From a virus: a stretch of 64,000 bases of DNA. Below are positions 28,342 through 35,929 of the stretch, piece after piece. The notes beneath the pieces are model-generated. The model was given only the letters and a program-made list of their open reading frames with translations, ran no database searches and was not told the DNA's origin. Numbering within the stretch: position 1 is the stretch's first letter; each line of letters starts with the position of its first letter. Position numbers and translations under genes: made by a program. The stretch lies in the IMG/VR virus record IMGVR_UViG_3300017527_000643, positions 29,972 through 93,971 of that record. One strand, given 5' to 3'.

Positions 28342-28687
28342 AAGGCTGGCAAACAAACTAGGATATATAATAGTTCCTGGTAAAGAAAACGCCCTCCTGC
28401 CTGAAACAAAGACGATCACTGTAAACACGCGCCAATCTCCTATAAAACGCGCTTGGAATACCGCGCATGAAATAGGGCACGCAATTACGTTGACTCGTTG
28501 TGTGAACGAGATTGGTAAACGGGCACTTAGCGGTGCGTCCTACGAGTGGCCCACACTAGAGGCAGAATTTCGTGCGTGGCGCGAAGCAGATAAACTCATG
28601 AGAAAACTAAAGTTATACAATGACGCCTACCTTAAGTATAAGCATTCCTGCATAAGATCCTATTATTGCTCATCAAATAAAAAATAA
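28310..28687 (+). CDS. ImmA/IrrE-like metallopeptidase
   Basis: The 125-residue protein has a zinc HEIGH motif (His53-Glu54-x-x-His57) in a TAHEIGHAITL context and a downstream acidic helix (TLEAEFRAWREADKL) that can supply the third ligand. ImmA/IrrE peptidases cleave HTH repressors in response to a signal. It overlaps the upstream XRE gene by 32 bases with a weak ribosome site, so translation may be coupled. Its likely target is the partner regulator. It is short but complete for phage versions. Confidence 0.75.
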   Translation: MALPQKLAKLERLANKLGYIIVPGKENALLPETKTITVNTRQSPIKRAWNTAHEIGHAITLTRCVNEIGKRALSGASYEWPTLEAEFRAWREADKLMRKLKLYNDAYLKYKHSCIRSYYCSSNKK

Positions 28688-28705
28688 ACTTTGTAAAAAT
28701 TCCGG

Positions 28706-28734
28706 TTGACAAGCTAAACTTCCGACCCTATATT
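28706..28734 (+). promoter_or_regulatory. Strong promoter P2 for the MoxR gene
   Basis: TTGACA and TATATT are 17 bases apart. The spacer AGCTAAACTTCCGACCC includes a GCTAAAC box and the shared CGACCC end. The leader holds a GCGG/CCGC hairpin (28745-28766) and AGGGAGAAC before the start. Confidence 0.85.
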
Positions 28735-28779
28735 AGAGGTGTCAGCGGGAAAGCTAATATAACCGCAGGGAGAACAAAT

Positions 28780-29925
28780 ATGAAAGCTCTGGAGAAAGTC
28801 AAGAAGTTGCAGGAAGAACTGGATGCCAATATCGTAGAGCGGTCTACCGAGATCGAAGGTTCCCTGGCGGCACTGATTGCGAAGGTGCACGTCCTTTTCC
28901 TGGGGCCTCCCGGAACCGCCAAGTCCCTGTTGGCTGAGAACATCTGCAAGGCGCTTATCGGCGGAAAGTTCTTCCGCTGGCTCATGACCAAGTATACGAC
29001 GCCTGAAGAGTTGTTTGGTCCACCCTCCCTGAAGGGGCTGGAGAACGACGAGTACCGGCGTATCACCAAGAACAAGCTCCCGGAAGCTATTATTGCTTTC
29101 CTGGACGAGATCTTCAAGGCCAATTCAGCCATTCTGAACAGTTTGCTGACGGCTATCAATGAGCGCAAGTTTGACAACAACGGCGACAATGGTCCGATGG
29201 ATATTCCCCTCCTGTCCTGCTTCGGTGCCTCCAATGAGTTGCCGCAGGGCGAAGAACTTGGCGCACTCTATGATAGATTCCTGATGCGCTATTGGGTCAA
29301 GGAAATCCAGGACGATACTAACTTCTGCAACTTGCTTGCTGGCAATATCGGGAACAACGACCCTAGCGTGGAGCTTACCATCGAAGAGATCGATGAATTG
29401 AACAAGCTGGCGGCAGAAGTAACCCTCACGCAGGACATGCTTACCAACATGCGGAAGGTCCAGGCCGATCTGAAGATCAAGGGCGTCACCGCAAGTGACC
29501 GTCGCTGGAAGAGCGCTGTAGGCGTTCTGAAGGCACTTGCGCTGCTGCGCGGGCAGGATGAGGTTACCGGAGAAGAACTGGAAGCGCTGGCAGACATGAT
29601 GTGGCAGAAGCCTGAAGACCGCAGGACCATCCTGGAAGTCGTGAGCCAGTACGGCAACCCTCTGAACCTGAAGGCTATCGAATACCTGGATATGGGCAAG
29701 GAAGTTTACGACAAGTGGGCGCAGGCAGACAAGGATGCCCAGGAAATGGCAGCAATTCAGGCGAACAAGCAGATCAAGGAAATCCTCAAGAGCATCAAGG
29801 CTGACATCCACGGGCGCTCGGACTCCGAAACCCGGAAGCTGCGGGAAACCCAGAAGACCCTGAAGCGCCACCTCAAGACCCTCACCATGAAGATGATGGA
29901 TCTGGATGATTCGGACAGCTTCTAA
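28780..29925 (+). CDS. MoxR-family AAA+ ATPase
   Basis: The 381-residue protein has Walker A GPPGTAKS (42-49), Walker B with FLDEI (about 106-111), sensor 1 GASNE and the MoxR-type segment YTTPEELFGPPSLKG. MoxR ATPases act as chaperones with VWA partners, as RavA does with ViaA in E. coli. A VWA gene follows 56 bases downstream with its own copy of the promoter. The C-terminal 60 residues are charged and helical. GC-rich codon use marks it off from its surroundings and suggests strong expression or a separate origin. Its target in this phage is unknown. Confidence 0.9.
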   Translation: MKALEKVKKLQEELDANIVERSTEIEGSLAALIAKVHVLFLGPPGTAKSLLAENICKALIGGKFFRWLMTKYTTPEELFGPPSLKGLENDEYRRITKNKLPEAIIAFLDEIFKANSAILNSLLTAINERKFDNNGDNGPMDIPLLSCFGASNELPQGEELGALYDRFLMRYWVKEIQDDTNFCNLLAGNIGNNDPSVELTIEEIDELNKLAAEVTLTQDMLTNMRKVQADLKIKGVTASDRRWKSAVGVLKALALLRGQDEVTGEELEALADMMWQKPEDRRTILEVVSQYGNPLNLKAIEYLDMGKEVYDKWAQADKDAQEMAAIQANKQIKEILKSIKADIHGRSDSETRKLRETQKTLKRHLKTLTMKMMDLDDSDSF

Positions 29926-29933
29926 AGATTCAC

Positions 29934-29962
29934 TTGACAAGCTTCCCTCCCGACCTTATATT
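29934..29962 (+). promoter_or_regulatory. Strong promoter P3 for the VWA gene
   Basis: TTGACA and TATATT are 17 bases apart, with a spacer AGCTTCCCTCCCGACCT very like P1 and P2. It starts nine bases after the MoxR stop. Confidence 0.85.
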
Positions 29963-29981
29963 GTCTCTAGCGGAGGAAATA

Positions 29982-31430
29982 ATGAAGGGCAAAACTCTAA
30001 TCGACTATACGAAGTGGGAAAAGGTTCAGAAGGAAGGCTTCCAAGAGAAATACGAACCGATGCAGGAAGCAATCAAGAACGGCGACAACAAGGGATATAC
30101 GTTTGACCCATTCACGCAGGATCTTTTCAGTGCCCTTTACCAATTGAAGCCGCAGTTCCCGGAAGAAGCTACCCCTGGCACGAACTGGCAAAAGGAAGCA
30201 CTCGATACGATGCGGGATCTCCGCGAGTACAAGGATATTCGCAACGGTGGAACCCTCTGCGATAGCTTCCAGTCTGGTCTGGGCGCTACTGTGATGGCAA
30301 AGCATTTTGCAGAAGTGCTGCCTGAAATGGAAGAACCAAATCCCGATGAACTTCAAATGCAGCAAGAAGCTATCGAAGATTTTCTGCAGGAATTCCCCGA
30401 TCACCCGAATAAGGAAAAGCACCAAAAGGCACTCCAGCGAATTGCAGACCAGAACAAGGCTTCGTCAAAGGCATGGCAGGAAGGTGCTATGAAGGGGCAG
30501 GATCTGCGGATTGCCATGCGCCAAGCGTTGACGAAGGCCAAAGAGGCTATCGGAAAAGCAGAAGAAATGGCAGATGCCTACGGGTTTGGCGACGAACCCG
30601 GTAAGGATGGGTACACTGACCCCACTATGAAGTTGCGGATCGCAGAGAAGGTTCGTGCCAATCCTAAGCTGCGCAAGCTGGCTGAACTGGCTGGAAGGTT
30701 CCGTAGAGAGGCTAGGAAGGCCCAGGCGCACAAGAAGTCCCCTGGCCCGGATGAGATCACGGATATCGAGATGGGAGCCGACCTGGGGCGTCTTATCCCT
30801 TCGGAGCTAATGAAGCTGGCTCACCCTCTGATGAAGCTCGAATTTGCCCGCAGGATGCTGGAACGGGGCCTGTCTCAGTATAAAATGGAATCTGTAGAAA
30901 AGAAGACTCGTGGGCCTATCATCGTTTGTATAGACAATTCATATTCGATGAGTGGTCCTAAAGAGATTTGGAGCAAAGCCATTGCGCTGGCTATGTGCCA
31001 GATTGCGGTCGATCAGAAGCGCACTTTCGAGGTTATGCATTTTGATACTAAAGTACAAAAGATCTTTGCATTTCCTGCTGGAAATACTAACCCAGAAGAA
31101 CTGATTCAGTGTATGTCATACTTTAGTAAGGGCGGTACTAAATTTGCTCCGGTGCTTGCAACAGCGTATGACCATATTACGAATGCGGCTGAAAAGGATT
31201 TGAAGGAAGCGGACGTTATCTTTATCACAGACGGCGAAGCTCCACTGAGTACCACAGAACAGCAGATTATCACTGCAGCCAAGAAGGCGACCGGTGCGAG
31301 CCTGTACACGATTTGTTTGGGTGCGACTGCCCCTAGCCTGGAGCCGATCAGCGATAAGTTCCTGGATCTCAAGAATCTGACTTCTCCTGAAGATGAGGAA
31401 CAGGCCAAAGAGCTTATTTTCTCTGTTTAG
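29982..31430 (+). CDS. Von Willebrand factor A domain protein, MoxR partner
   Basis: The ATG after CGGAGGAAATA gives 482 residues; an upstream frame from 29934 would overlap the promoter. The N-terminal 300 residues are helical and acidic or Lys-rich. The VWA domain (about 310-480) shows the metal site DNSYS (MIDAS, about 318-322), GGTKF, and the ITDGE end strand. This matches the ViaA/CoxE type, where the helical region binds the MoxR ATPase. It is likely the partner of the upstream ATPase. Confidence 0.88.
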   Translation: MKGKTLIDYTKWEKVQKEGFQEKYEPMQEAIKNGDNKGYTFDPFTQDLFSALYQLKPQFPEEATPGTNWQKEALDTMRDLREYKDIRNGGTLCDSFQSGLGATVMAKHFAEVLPEMEEPNPDELQMQQEAIEDFLQEFPDHPNKEKHQKALQRIADQNKASSKAWQEGAMKGQDLRIAMRQALTKAKEAIGKAEEMADAYGFGDEPGKDGYTDPTMKLRIAEKVRANPKLRKLAELAGRFRREARKAQAHKKSPGPDEITDIEMGADLGRLIPSELMKLAHPLMKLEFARRMLERGLSQYKMESVEKKTRGPIIVCIDNSYSMSGPKEIWSKAIALAMCQIAVDQKRTFEVMHFDTKVQKIFAFPAGNTNPEELIQCMSYFSKGGTKFAPVLATAYDHITNAAEKDLKEADVIFITDGEAPLSTTEQQIITAAKKATGASLYTICLGATAPSLEPISDKFLDLKNLTSPEDEEQAKELIFSV

Positions 31431-31509
31431 CCTTACCACTCCTAGACATTCCTTAATTTTTAGCCTCCACTGTGTGGTACAATACGCCGCATGTTTGGAG
31501 GATTTCATC

Positions 31510-31905
31510 ATGGCACGGGTACTTATAGTTGATGACGATCCATCTATATTGAAATTTGTAGAGGAAATATTAAACAAATATGCGAAAAACGAATATAGTT
31601 CAGATTGGGATTTACGGGTTACTTCAGTTAGCAGCGCGATTAAAGCGCTAGAAATAGTAAAAGAGCATAATTTTGAACTGATTATAACTGATATTCTGAT
31701 GGCGCGTATGGATGGGTGGGAATTTATTAAGGAAATTAGAAAGAAATTTCCGCAGTTTGATACCCCAATTGTAGTTATATCTGCGATCCAAGGGGCAGAT
31801 CTAAAGTATGAAAGTATGCGGCACGGAGCAAGTGCCTGGTTCCATAAGCCATTGCGCCCAAAGGAATTCACCACAGAAATTTTTAAATTGATTCAGGAGC
31901 GTTAG
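31510..31905 (+). CDS. Response-regulator receiver-domain protein
   Basis: The ATG after TTGGAGGATTTC gives 131 residues consisting only of a receiver domain: acidic pair VDDD (about 7-10), phospho-acceptor Asp61 in IITDILM, and Lys113 in HKPL. There is no output domain, so it may act by binding a host kinase or a protein partner. A TACAAT -10 lies about 25 bases before the ribosome site. No histidine kinase is present here. Confidence 0.88.
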   Translation: MARVLIVDDDPSILKFVEEILNKYAKNEYSSDWDLRVTSVSSAIKALEIVKEHNFELIITDILMARMDGWEFIKEIRKKFPQFDTPIVVISAIQGADLKYESMRHGASAWFHKPLRPKEFTTEIFKLIQER

Positions 31906-31909
31906 GCAG

Positions 31910-32245
31910 ATGGACATCTCTACTATACTTAGCGGTATCTCTATACTCCTCGCAGCATCTTTAGTAATTTGGATGAAAGTCATTTCTGCACGGGCGTTTA
32001 AATCCCTTGATGACAAAATAAAGGATTTACACGACACTGTTGCGGGCTTAGATTCATCTGTGCGAGACATGGAAAAGGAAATCGTTCGCTTCCAAGCTTT
32101 TGAAAAGGGTGTTGATAAAGACATCAAGCAAGTGAAAGCTGACGTTATCCGTGAAGCACAGGTGATGAATAACCATTTGGAGACTGTGCATAAAAAGATC
32201 GACCACGTTGATACTATATTAGAAAAGCTGCGGGATAAAAAGTAG
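31910..32245 (+). CDS. Membrane-anchored coiled-coil protein
   Basis: One N-terminal membrane segment (about 5-24, ILSGISILLAASLVIWM) is followed by about 80 residues of heptad-like helix. The layout fits a small membrane scaffold or an i-spanin, but no lysis gene is nearby. It starts four bases after the receiver gene with a weak ribosome site, so the two are probably co-translated. Confidence 0.55.
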   Translation: MDISTILSGISILLAASLVIWMKVISARAFKSLDDKIKDLHDTVAGLDSSVRDMEKEIVRFQAFEKGVDKDIKQVKADVIREAQVMNNHLETVHKKIDHVDTILEKLRDKK

Positions 32246-32255
32246 GGAGCCGATT

Positions 32256-32453
32256 ATGGTAACTGAAAAATTTAAAGAACTTATAGCCTACGTGGCGTCC
32301 TGCAACGGTACTGGGCGAGCAGAATTAGATCAAAAGGTTGCTGCGGGAATACTTAATAAAGACGAAGCTGATTTAGTTTTTTATTATGCTAGCATCAAAA
32401 AGATAAATAATAAATTAGACAACATTACCAAAAAAGCCAAAGCTTCTCTTTGA
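32256..32453 (+). CDS. Unknown small helical protein
   Basis: The 65-residue product is helical, with a basic C-terminus (NITKKAKASL). AGGGAG precedes the ATG. It lies in the receiver-domain operon. No family is recognised. Confidence 0.5.
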   Translation: MVTEKFKELIAYVASCNGTGRAELDQKVAAGILNKDEADLVFYYASIKKINNKLDNITKKAKASL

Positions 32454-32489
32454 GCCTTCTTGAAGTATAATACTTCTAGGAGGCTACCC

Positions 32490-32981
32490 ATGCAACCCTA
32501 CAAAAAAATCATCAGAGATCCCATTCAAGTGTTCAGGCGCAGATGGAATGCTGACGGGCGTGGTAGGCTTATGGAAGGGCTTAGGAACGACGATAAGGCG
32601 TTCTCAGAGGACTTTGGGCAAGCTTACGTGACTACGATCCTTCCTGGGGTTATCAAAGCATGGCACATGCACGAAAAGCAAACTGATCGGATGCTGCTTC
32701 TGCGTGGGACTGTGCGGTTCGTGGCTGTCTTAGGGCTTGTGGCACATACGCCTGAAGGGCTTGGCCCGGATGTAAAAATGGATTTTGTAGTTAGCGATTT
32801 TGACCCATATTTGATTGTTATCCCGCCGACTCTCTACCATGGATTTCAAAATATGGCAGATGAAGAAGCTTATATTTTGAATATTCCTACTAAAGAATAC
32901 AACCGTGAAAACCCGGATGAAAAGCGGCTTGATCCTCATGATATTGTGGACTTTCCCTGGAAAATATCGTTGGATGGATAA
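32490..32981 (+). CDS. RmlC-like cupin (dTDP-sugar epimerase-like)
   Basis: The start is the ATG after TAGGAGGCTACCC; TATAAT lies at 32466. The 163 residues resemble dTDP-4-dehydrorhamnose 3,5-epimerase: RGRLMEGLR, GQAYVTTILPGVIKAWHMH (His59 and His61), DRMLLLRGTVRFVAV, then IPPTLYHGFQN and NIPTKEYNRENPDE. RmlC acts in deoxysugar synthesis. No other rhamnose gene is in the window, so it may change host sugars or have another isomerase role. The next gene follows without a gap. Confidence 0.75.
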   Translation: MQPYKKIIRDPIQVFRRRWNADGRGRLMEGLRNDDKAFSEDFGQAYVTTILPGVIKAWHMHEKQTDRMLLLRGTVRFVAVLGLVAHTPEGLGPDVKMDFVVSDFDPYLIVIPPTLYHGFQNMADEEAYILNIPTKEYNRENPDEKRLDPHDIVDFPWKISLDG

Positions 32982-33194
32982 ATGCCTATCTACTCTTTGA
33001 AATGTAATGCGTGTGGGCACCTCCAAGATGAGCTTATAGGGGTTTCAGAAATAGCAGAATATGATCCAAAGGATATGAACCTATCAGAGCTTAAAGTTAA
33101 GTGCAAAAAGTGTGGTAAACATAAGTTTAGCAAGCAGGTTGCTGCCCATGGTAAAATGCCCCATAACTGGAGCGAGTGGCAGCGAAGGCCATGA
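32982..33194 (+). CDS. Small zinc-ribbon protein
   Basis: The 70-residue protein begins MPIYSLKCNACGH and has a second pair CKKCG (about 42-46), an FmdB-like zinc ribbon. The ATG directly follows the stop of the cupin gene, so translation is coupled. Such ribbons bind nucleic acids or proteins; no partner is evident. Confidence 0.6.
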   Translation: MPIYSLKCNACGHLQDELIGVSEIAEYDPKDMNLSELKVKCKKCGKHKFSKQVAAHGKMPHNWSEWQRRP

Positions 33195-33400
33195 AAGAGA
33201 GTTTTAAAGAATTAGTAGATTTGATAGGTGACCGTAATAGTTTATGGGTAGAGCTTCGTACAGGAATAAAAATTTGTCTTGTAGCTGTAAATGACTACAA
33301 AAAGAAAGTGCTTACAGGAAGATACACGCCATGTGTGCCAAAAGCCCGGATATTTCCCATAAAATATGAACAAATTAAACGCATAGCTGGAGGTAACTAA
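33191..33400 (+). CDS. Unknown small protein
   Basis: The ATG at 33191 has GAAGG in front and overlaps the end of the zinc-ribbon gene by four bases. The 69-residue product (MKESFKELVDLIGDRNSLW) may be an SH3-like beta barrel by its strand pattern (LWVELRTGIKICLVAV, KKVLTGRY). The stop overlaps the ATG of the next gene in TAATG. Confidence 0.5.
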   Translation: MKESFKELVDLIGDRNSLWVELRTGIKICLVAVNDYKKKVLTGRYTPCVPKARIFPIKYEQIKRIAGGN

Positions 33401-33561
33401 TGAAAGCTAAAGACAAAAAGATGGACAAAGTAGCATACCGTAAGAAGATCCATATCCGGTTGGATGACGATCTTCACAGAAAACTAAGGTTGAAAGTAGC
33501 TAATGAAGCTACGACTATTCAAAATTATATTACAAATCTTCTAAGAAAATCCTTAGTTTAG
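33400..33561 (+). CDS. Ribbon-helix-helix (CopG/Arc-like) DNA-binding protein
   Basis: This 53-residue protein has KIHIRLDDDLHRKLRLKVAN followed by a second helix (TIQNYITNLLRKSL), the one strand and two helices of a ribbon-helix-helix repressor. GGAGG lies eight bases before the ATG, inside the upstream gene. It could control the strong promoter at 33594 just downstream or other phage promoters. It is short but all family parts are present. Confidence 0.7.
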   Translation: MKAKDKKMDKVAYRKKIHIRLDDDLHRKLRLKVANEATTIQNYITNLLRKSLV

Positions 33562-33593
33562 GAACTTTATTACTTCCCTTCATAAAAATAAAG

Positions 33594-33622
33594 TTGACAA
33601 ATCTTTAGTAGATGTTTATATT
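33594..33622 (+). promoter_or_regulatory. Strong promoter before the 33672 gene
   Basis: TTGACA and TATATT are spaced by 17 bases. The leader has ACTAAACAATG followed by AAGGGAGAACGAAC before the start codon, matching the leaders of the P1 and P2 genes. Confidence 0.8.
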
Positions 33623-33671
33623 ACATCTGTCGAAGTGCTGTCGGGAACTAAACAATGAAGGGAGAACGAAC

Positions 33672-34031
33672 ATGGGTAACAAGGTAAAGAAAACGGAGCC
33701 GAAGAAGCGGGTAAAGCGGTACGACGACGCTGAGAAGGTGAAGCTCTTGAATGACTATCAGGAACTTCGAAACGGTGGCAAAAACGCTGATGTTGCTGCC
33801 AAGGAAGTTGGCGTTCCCTACATCACTTTGCGGACGTGGCAGAAGGCCAAGGAAAAGAAGCCCAAGGGCAAGAAGAAGGCTGTGAAGGCCCTTGCGCGGG
33901 GCGCGAAGGCCAAGAAGGTACGCACTCCCAAGGCTCCCAGCGCGGCTGTCGTGCTCGTGCTCACGGATGGGACGCGGGTCGAATGTGCCAATGCTACGGA
34001 TGCCGTGGCGTTCATCAAGGCCAATCGCTAA
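33672..34031 (+). CDS. Lys-rich HTH protein, probably DNA-binding
   Basis: The 119-residue product has a very basic start, a transposase-like helix-turn-helix (about 18-57: AEKVKLLNDYQELRNGG, then VPYITLRTWQKAKE), a Lys/Ala linker (KKKAVKALARGAKAKK) and a small C-terminal domain (about 90-119, VVLVLTDGTRVECANATDAV). It may be a nucleoid-like or regulatory protein. A strong promoter and terminator flank it as a single-gene unit, and its codons are GC-rich, both suggesting high expression. Confidence 0.65.
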   Translation: MGNKVKKTEPKKRVKRYDDAEKVKLLNDYQELRNGGKNADVAAKEVGVPYITLRTWQKAKEKKPKGKKKAVKALARGAKAKKVRTPKAPSAAVVLVLTDGTRVECANATDAVAFIKANR

Positions 34032-34062
34032 AACAGAAGTTTAAGCAAAATTCAGTTTTGGA

Positions 34063-34095
34063 GCCAGCATAGCAATATGCTGGCTTTTCTTTTTG
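34063..34095 (+). terminator. Rho-independent terminator
   Basis: A perfect nine-pair stem GCCAGCATA/TATGCTGGC with loop GCAA is followed by a T-rich run (34085-34094). A TATAAT directly after it (34096-34101) starts the next unit. Confidence 0.92.
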
Positions 34096-34133
34096 TATAA
34101 TACGTGTAGAGACTACTAAGAGGAATTTATTTT

Positions 34134-34499
34134 ATGGCTGATTTAGAGAAAGAAGAAATAAAGTCTGTAAATGCCAAAGTTTTAGCATTTGGATTGGCTG
34201 CTGTAACTCTTCTAGTTGTCGTTATTTGCGGGTGCCTAGTTGTTGCTCTTTTTAGCATGTCTTCAAGATATGTAGCCCAATTAGAAATAGCACAAGAGCG
34301 GCAAGAAATAATACATACGATGCAGCGTGCGCTAGATCGTACAGAAGGCAAATTGTCAGTTTACGAAGAGTTTATTTCGGATAGGCGTGAAGACATTGTA
34401 CAAAAATTAATCGTGAAATATCTGAGGAAATCAAAAAATAAATCTAACGCTGTTACGTTGCAGGATTTTGAAAATTGGATGGGAGTCGGTGGGAGATAA
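34134..34499 (+). CDS. Single-pass membrane protein
   Basis: A long hydrophobic segment (about 16-42, VLAFGLAAVTLLVVVICGCLVVAL) is followed by a helical, probably coiled part and a basic end. AGAGGA precedes the ATG and TATAAT lies at 34096. The function is unknown; the layout is like the 31910 protein. Confidence 0.6.
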   Translation: MADLEKEEIKSVNAKVLAFGLAAVTLLVVVICGCLVVALFSMSSRYVAQLEIAQERQEIIHTMQRALDRTEGKLSVYEEFISDRREDIVQKLIVKYLRKSKNKSNAVTLQDFENWMGVGGR

Positions 34500-34503
34500 C
34501 ATA

Positions 34504-34836
34504 ATGAGGTCAATAAACGAATACAGTTTATATGACGGTCCCACGGAAGACTATAACGAAATAAAAATACCTGTCGTAACTGAATTGAAATTGCCTAGAG
34601 ATTCTCAAGTACTTTCTGTTTTAGTAGAAAGAAATAGCCAATCATTTTCGATAAAGGTCTACGTGGAAGAAGATGAGAATGGAGATGAGGTAACCAAGCG
34701 GATCGCGCTGGTTACCAAAGATATGCCTGACAAGTATGGGATCGGTTGGCGCTTCCTCAATTCTTTAGTTGTTTCTACTGGCCCGGAAAGCCACCCTAAA
34801 AATACGCCGTATCATGCCTACGTGAAAATATGCTAA
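34504..34836 (+). CDS. Unknown small beta-rich protein
   Basis: The 110-residue product looks like a small phage family with a LKLPRDSQVLSVLVERN strand pattern, followed by a VTKRIALVTKD strand. Function unknown. It starts four bases after the membrane-protein gene, with GGGAGA as ribosome site. It is probably in the same operon. Confidence 0.55.
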   Translation: MRSINEYSLYDGPTEDYNEIKIPVVTELKLPRDSQVLSVLVERNSQSFSIKVYVEEDENGDEVTKRIALVTKDMPDKYGIGWRFLNSLVVSTGPESHPKNTPYHAYVKIC

Positions 34837-34949
34837 ATTGTGGACTTTTTTGTGGAAAACGTGTGAAAAAGAAGAAGTTCGGCTGGTTTTTCGAAGTTTT
34901 GCAGTATAATGTGTATGTAATGTGGTGTGATTTAAACTAAACTTTCTTA

Positions 34950-34978
34950 TTGCTAAACTTTCACGGGGACATTATAAT
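34950..34978 (+). promoter_or_regulatory. Possible promoter with paired CTAAACTTTC repeats
   Basis: TTGCTA and TATAAT are spaced by 17 bases, but the -10 overlaps the ATG at 34977, so it could only serve genes downstream, such as the phosphoesterase. CTAAACTTTC occurs twice here (about 34936 and 34953). Another TATAAT lies at 34905-34910. The 140-base gap holds no other gene. Confidence 0.35.
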
Positions 34979-35186
34979 GTCGCTGACTGAAAAAGAAGTA
35001 GAACAGGCGGCAAAGGTCGTGGAAGATCTAAATAGGTCTTTTAAGGAAAAAGGAGTGGCAGAAGCGTTTACGCTAGTCGAAAAAGAGGTAGATGGAAAGA
35101 TTTGCCATTTCTTTGAATTTTCTATGCCTAAATTTGGAATAAAGACATTGACCTTAATTAATTTGCACAAAGAAGAGAGTAAATGA
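34977..35186 (+). CDS. Unknown small protein before the phosphoesterase
   Basis: The 69-residue product has an N-terminal helix (TEKEVEQAAKVVEDLNRSF) and C-terminal strands. Its stop overlaps the next start (ATGA), suggesting coupling with the phosphoesterase. The start has only a weak GGGG ribosome site; a TTG at 34950 is an alternative. Confidence 0.45.
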   Translation: MSLTEKEVEQAAKVVEDLNRSFKEKGVAEAFTLVEKEVDGKICHFFEFSMPKFGIKTLTLINLHKEESK

Positions 35187-35917
35187 GGATTCAAGTTTTA
35201 TCAGATATTCACACTGAATTTCATACTGATTCTGGGGAACAGTTTATCACTGGATATTTGCGCCCAAAGGGTGTTGATGTTTTAATCATTGCTGGGGACA
35301 TCGGTGTAGATGACTCACTGATTTATTCATTGGAACTGATCTCAAAGCATTATAAGAACGCAGCAGTCCTGTACGTACCCGGAAACCACGACTTTTACAA
35401 TAGTGATTTCCCAAATATATTGAACAACCTTAGCGTATTAGAAAGCTCCATCGATAATCTATTTGTCTTGAACAATAAAATGGTTACTATTGATGGTGTA
35501 AATTTTGTTGGTTCTCCGTTGTGGTTTAGGAAGAAAAAAGATTACAAGAAGCATGCATCTATGCTTAACGATTTCAATCTTATAAAGAATTTTGAAGATA
35601 GAGTTTTCAAAGAGAACAGGAAATGTCTAAACTTTTTGAATTGGCATACTACACAAGATTCAGTTGTAATTACGCATCACGTACCGACTGCAAAGAGCAC
35701 GCCTGCACGGTATGTGGGCGACCCTGTTAACATGTTTTTTCTTTGTGATATGGAGAAATTGATCAAAGAAAGAAAACCTAAACTTTGGGTGCATGGGCAC
35801 ACCCACGATAGTTTCAACTATATGTTAGAAAAAACTCATGTAGTATGCAACCCCCTTGGATATGTAGGACGGCAAGTCAACGCTGAGTTTATTCCAAACA
35901 TGATGATTGAACTATAG
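35183..35917 (+). CDS. Calcineurin-like metallophosphoesterase
   Basis: The 244-residue protein has the full metal-binding set: SDIH (7-10), AGDIG, PGNHDFY, THHVP and HGHTHDSF, ending with NPLGY. This class cleaves phosphoesters in nucleotides, nucleic acids or proteins. It overlaps the upstream gene by four bases. Similar enzymes in phages process nucleotides or repair RNA ends; the substrate cannot be told. Confidence 0.85.
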   Translation: MRIQVLSDIHTEFHTDSGEQFITGYLRPKGVDVLIIAGDIGVDDSLIYSLELISKHYKNAAVLYVPGNHDFYNSDFPNILNNLSVLESSIDNLFVLNNKMVTIDGVNFVGSPLWFRKKKDYKKHASMLNDFNLIKNFEDRVFKENRKCLNFLNWHTTQDSVVITHHVPTAKSTPARYVGDPVNMFFLCDMEKLIKERKPKLWVHGHTHDSFNYMLEKTHVVCNPLGYVGRQVNAEFIPNMMIEL

Positions 35918-35929
35918 GATAGGGTGCAC

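Noticed and set aside
29125-29940. Long open minus-strand frame (271 codons) opposite the MoxR gene
   Set aside because: It lies fully opposite a clear AAA+ ATPase gene with GC-rich codons, has no ribosome site, and its product is low in sense.
31116-31874. Long open minus-strand frame (252 codons) across the VWA and receiver genes
   Set aside because: It covers two well-supported genes and their promoter region and has no start signal.
31910-34499. Spanin pair (31910 or 34134 with a lipoprotein)
   Set aside because: The membrane-coil layout fits, but the lipoproteins are far away and no endolysin or holin was found near, so I did not call it.
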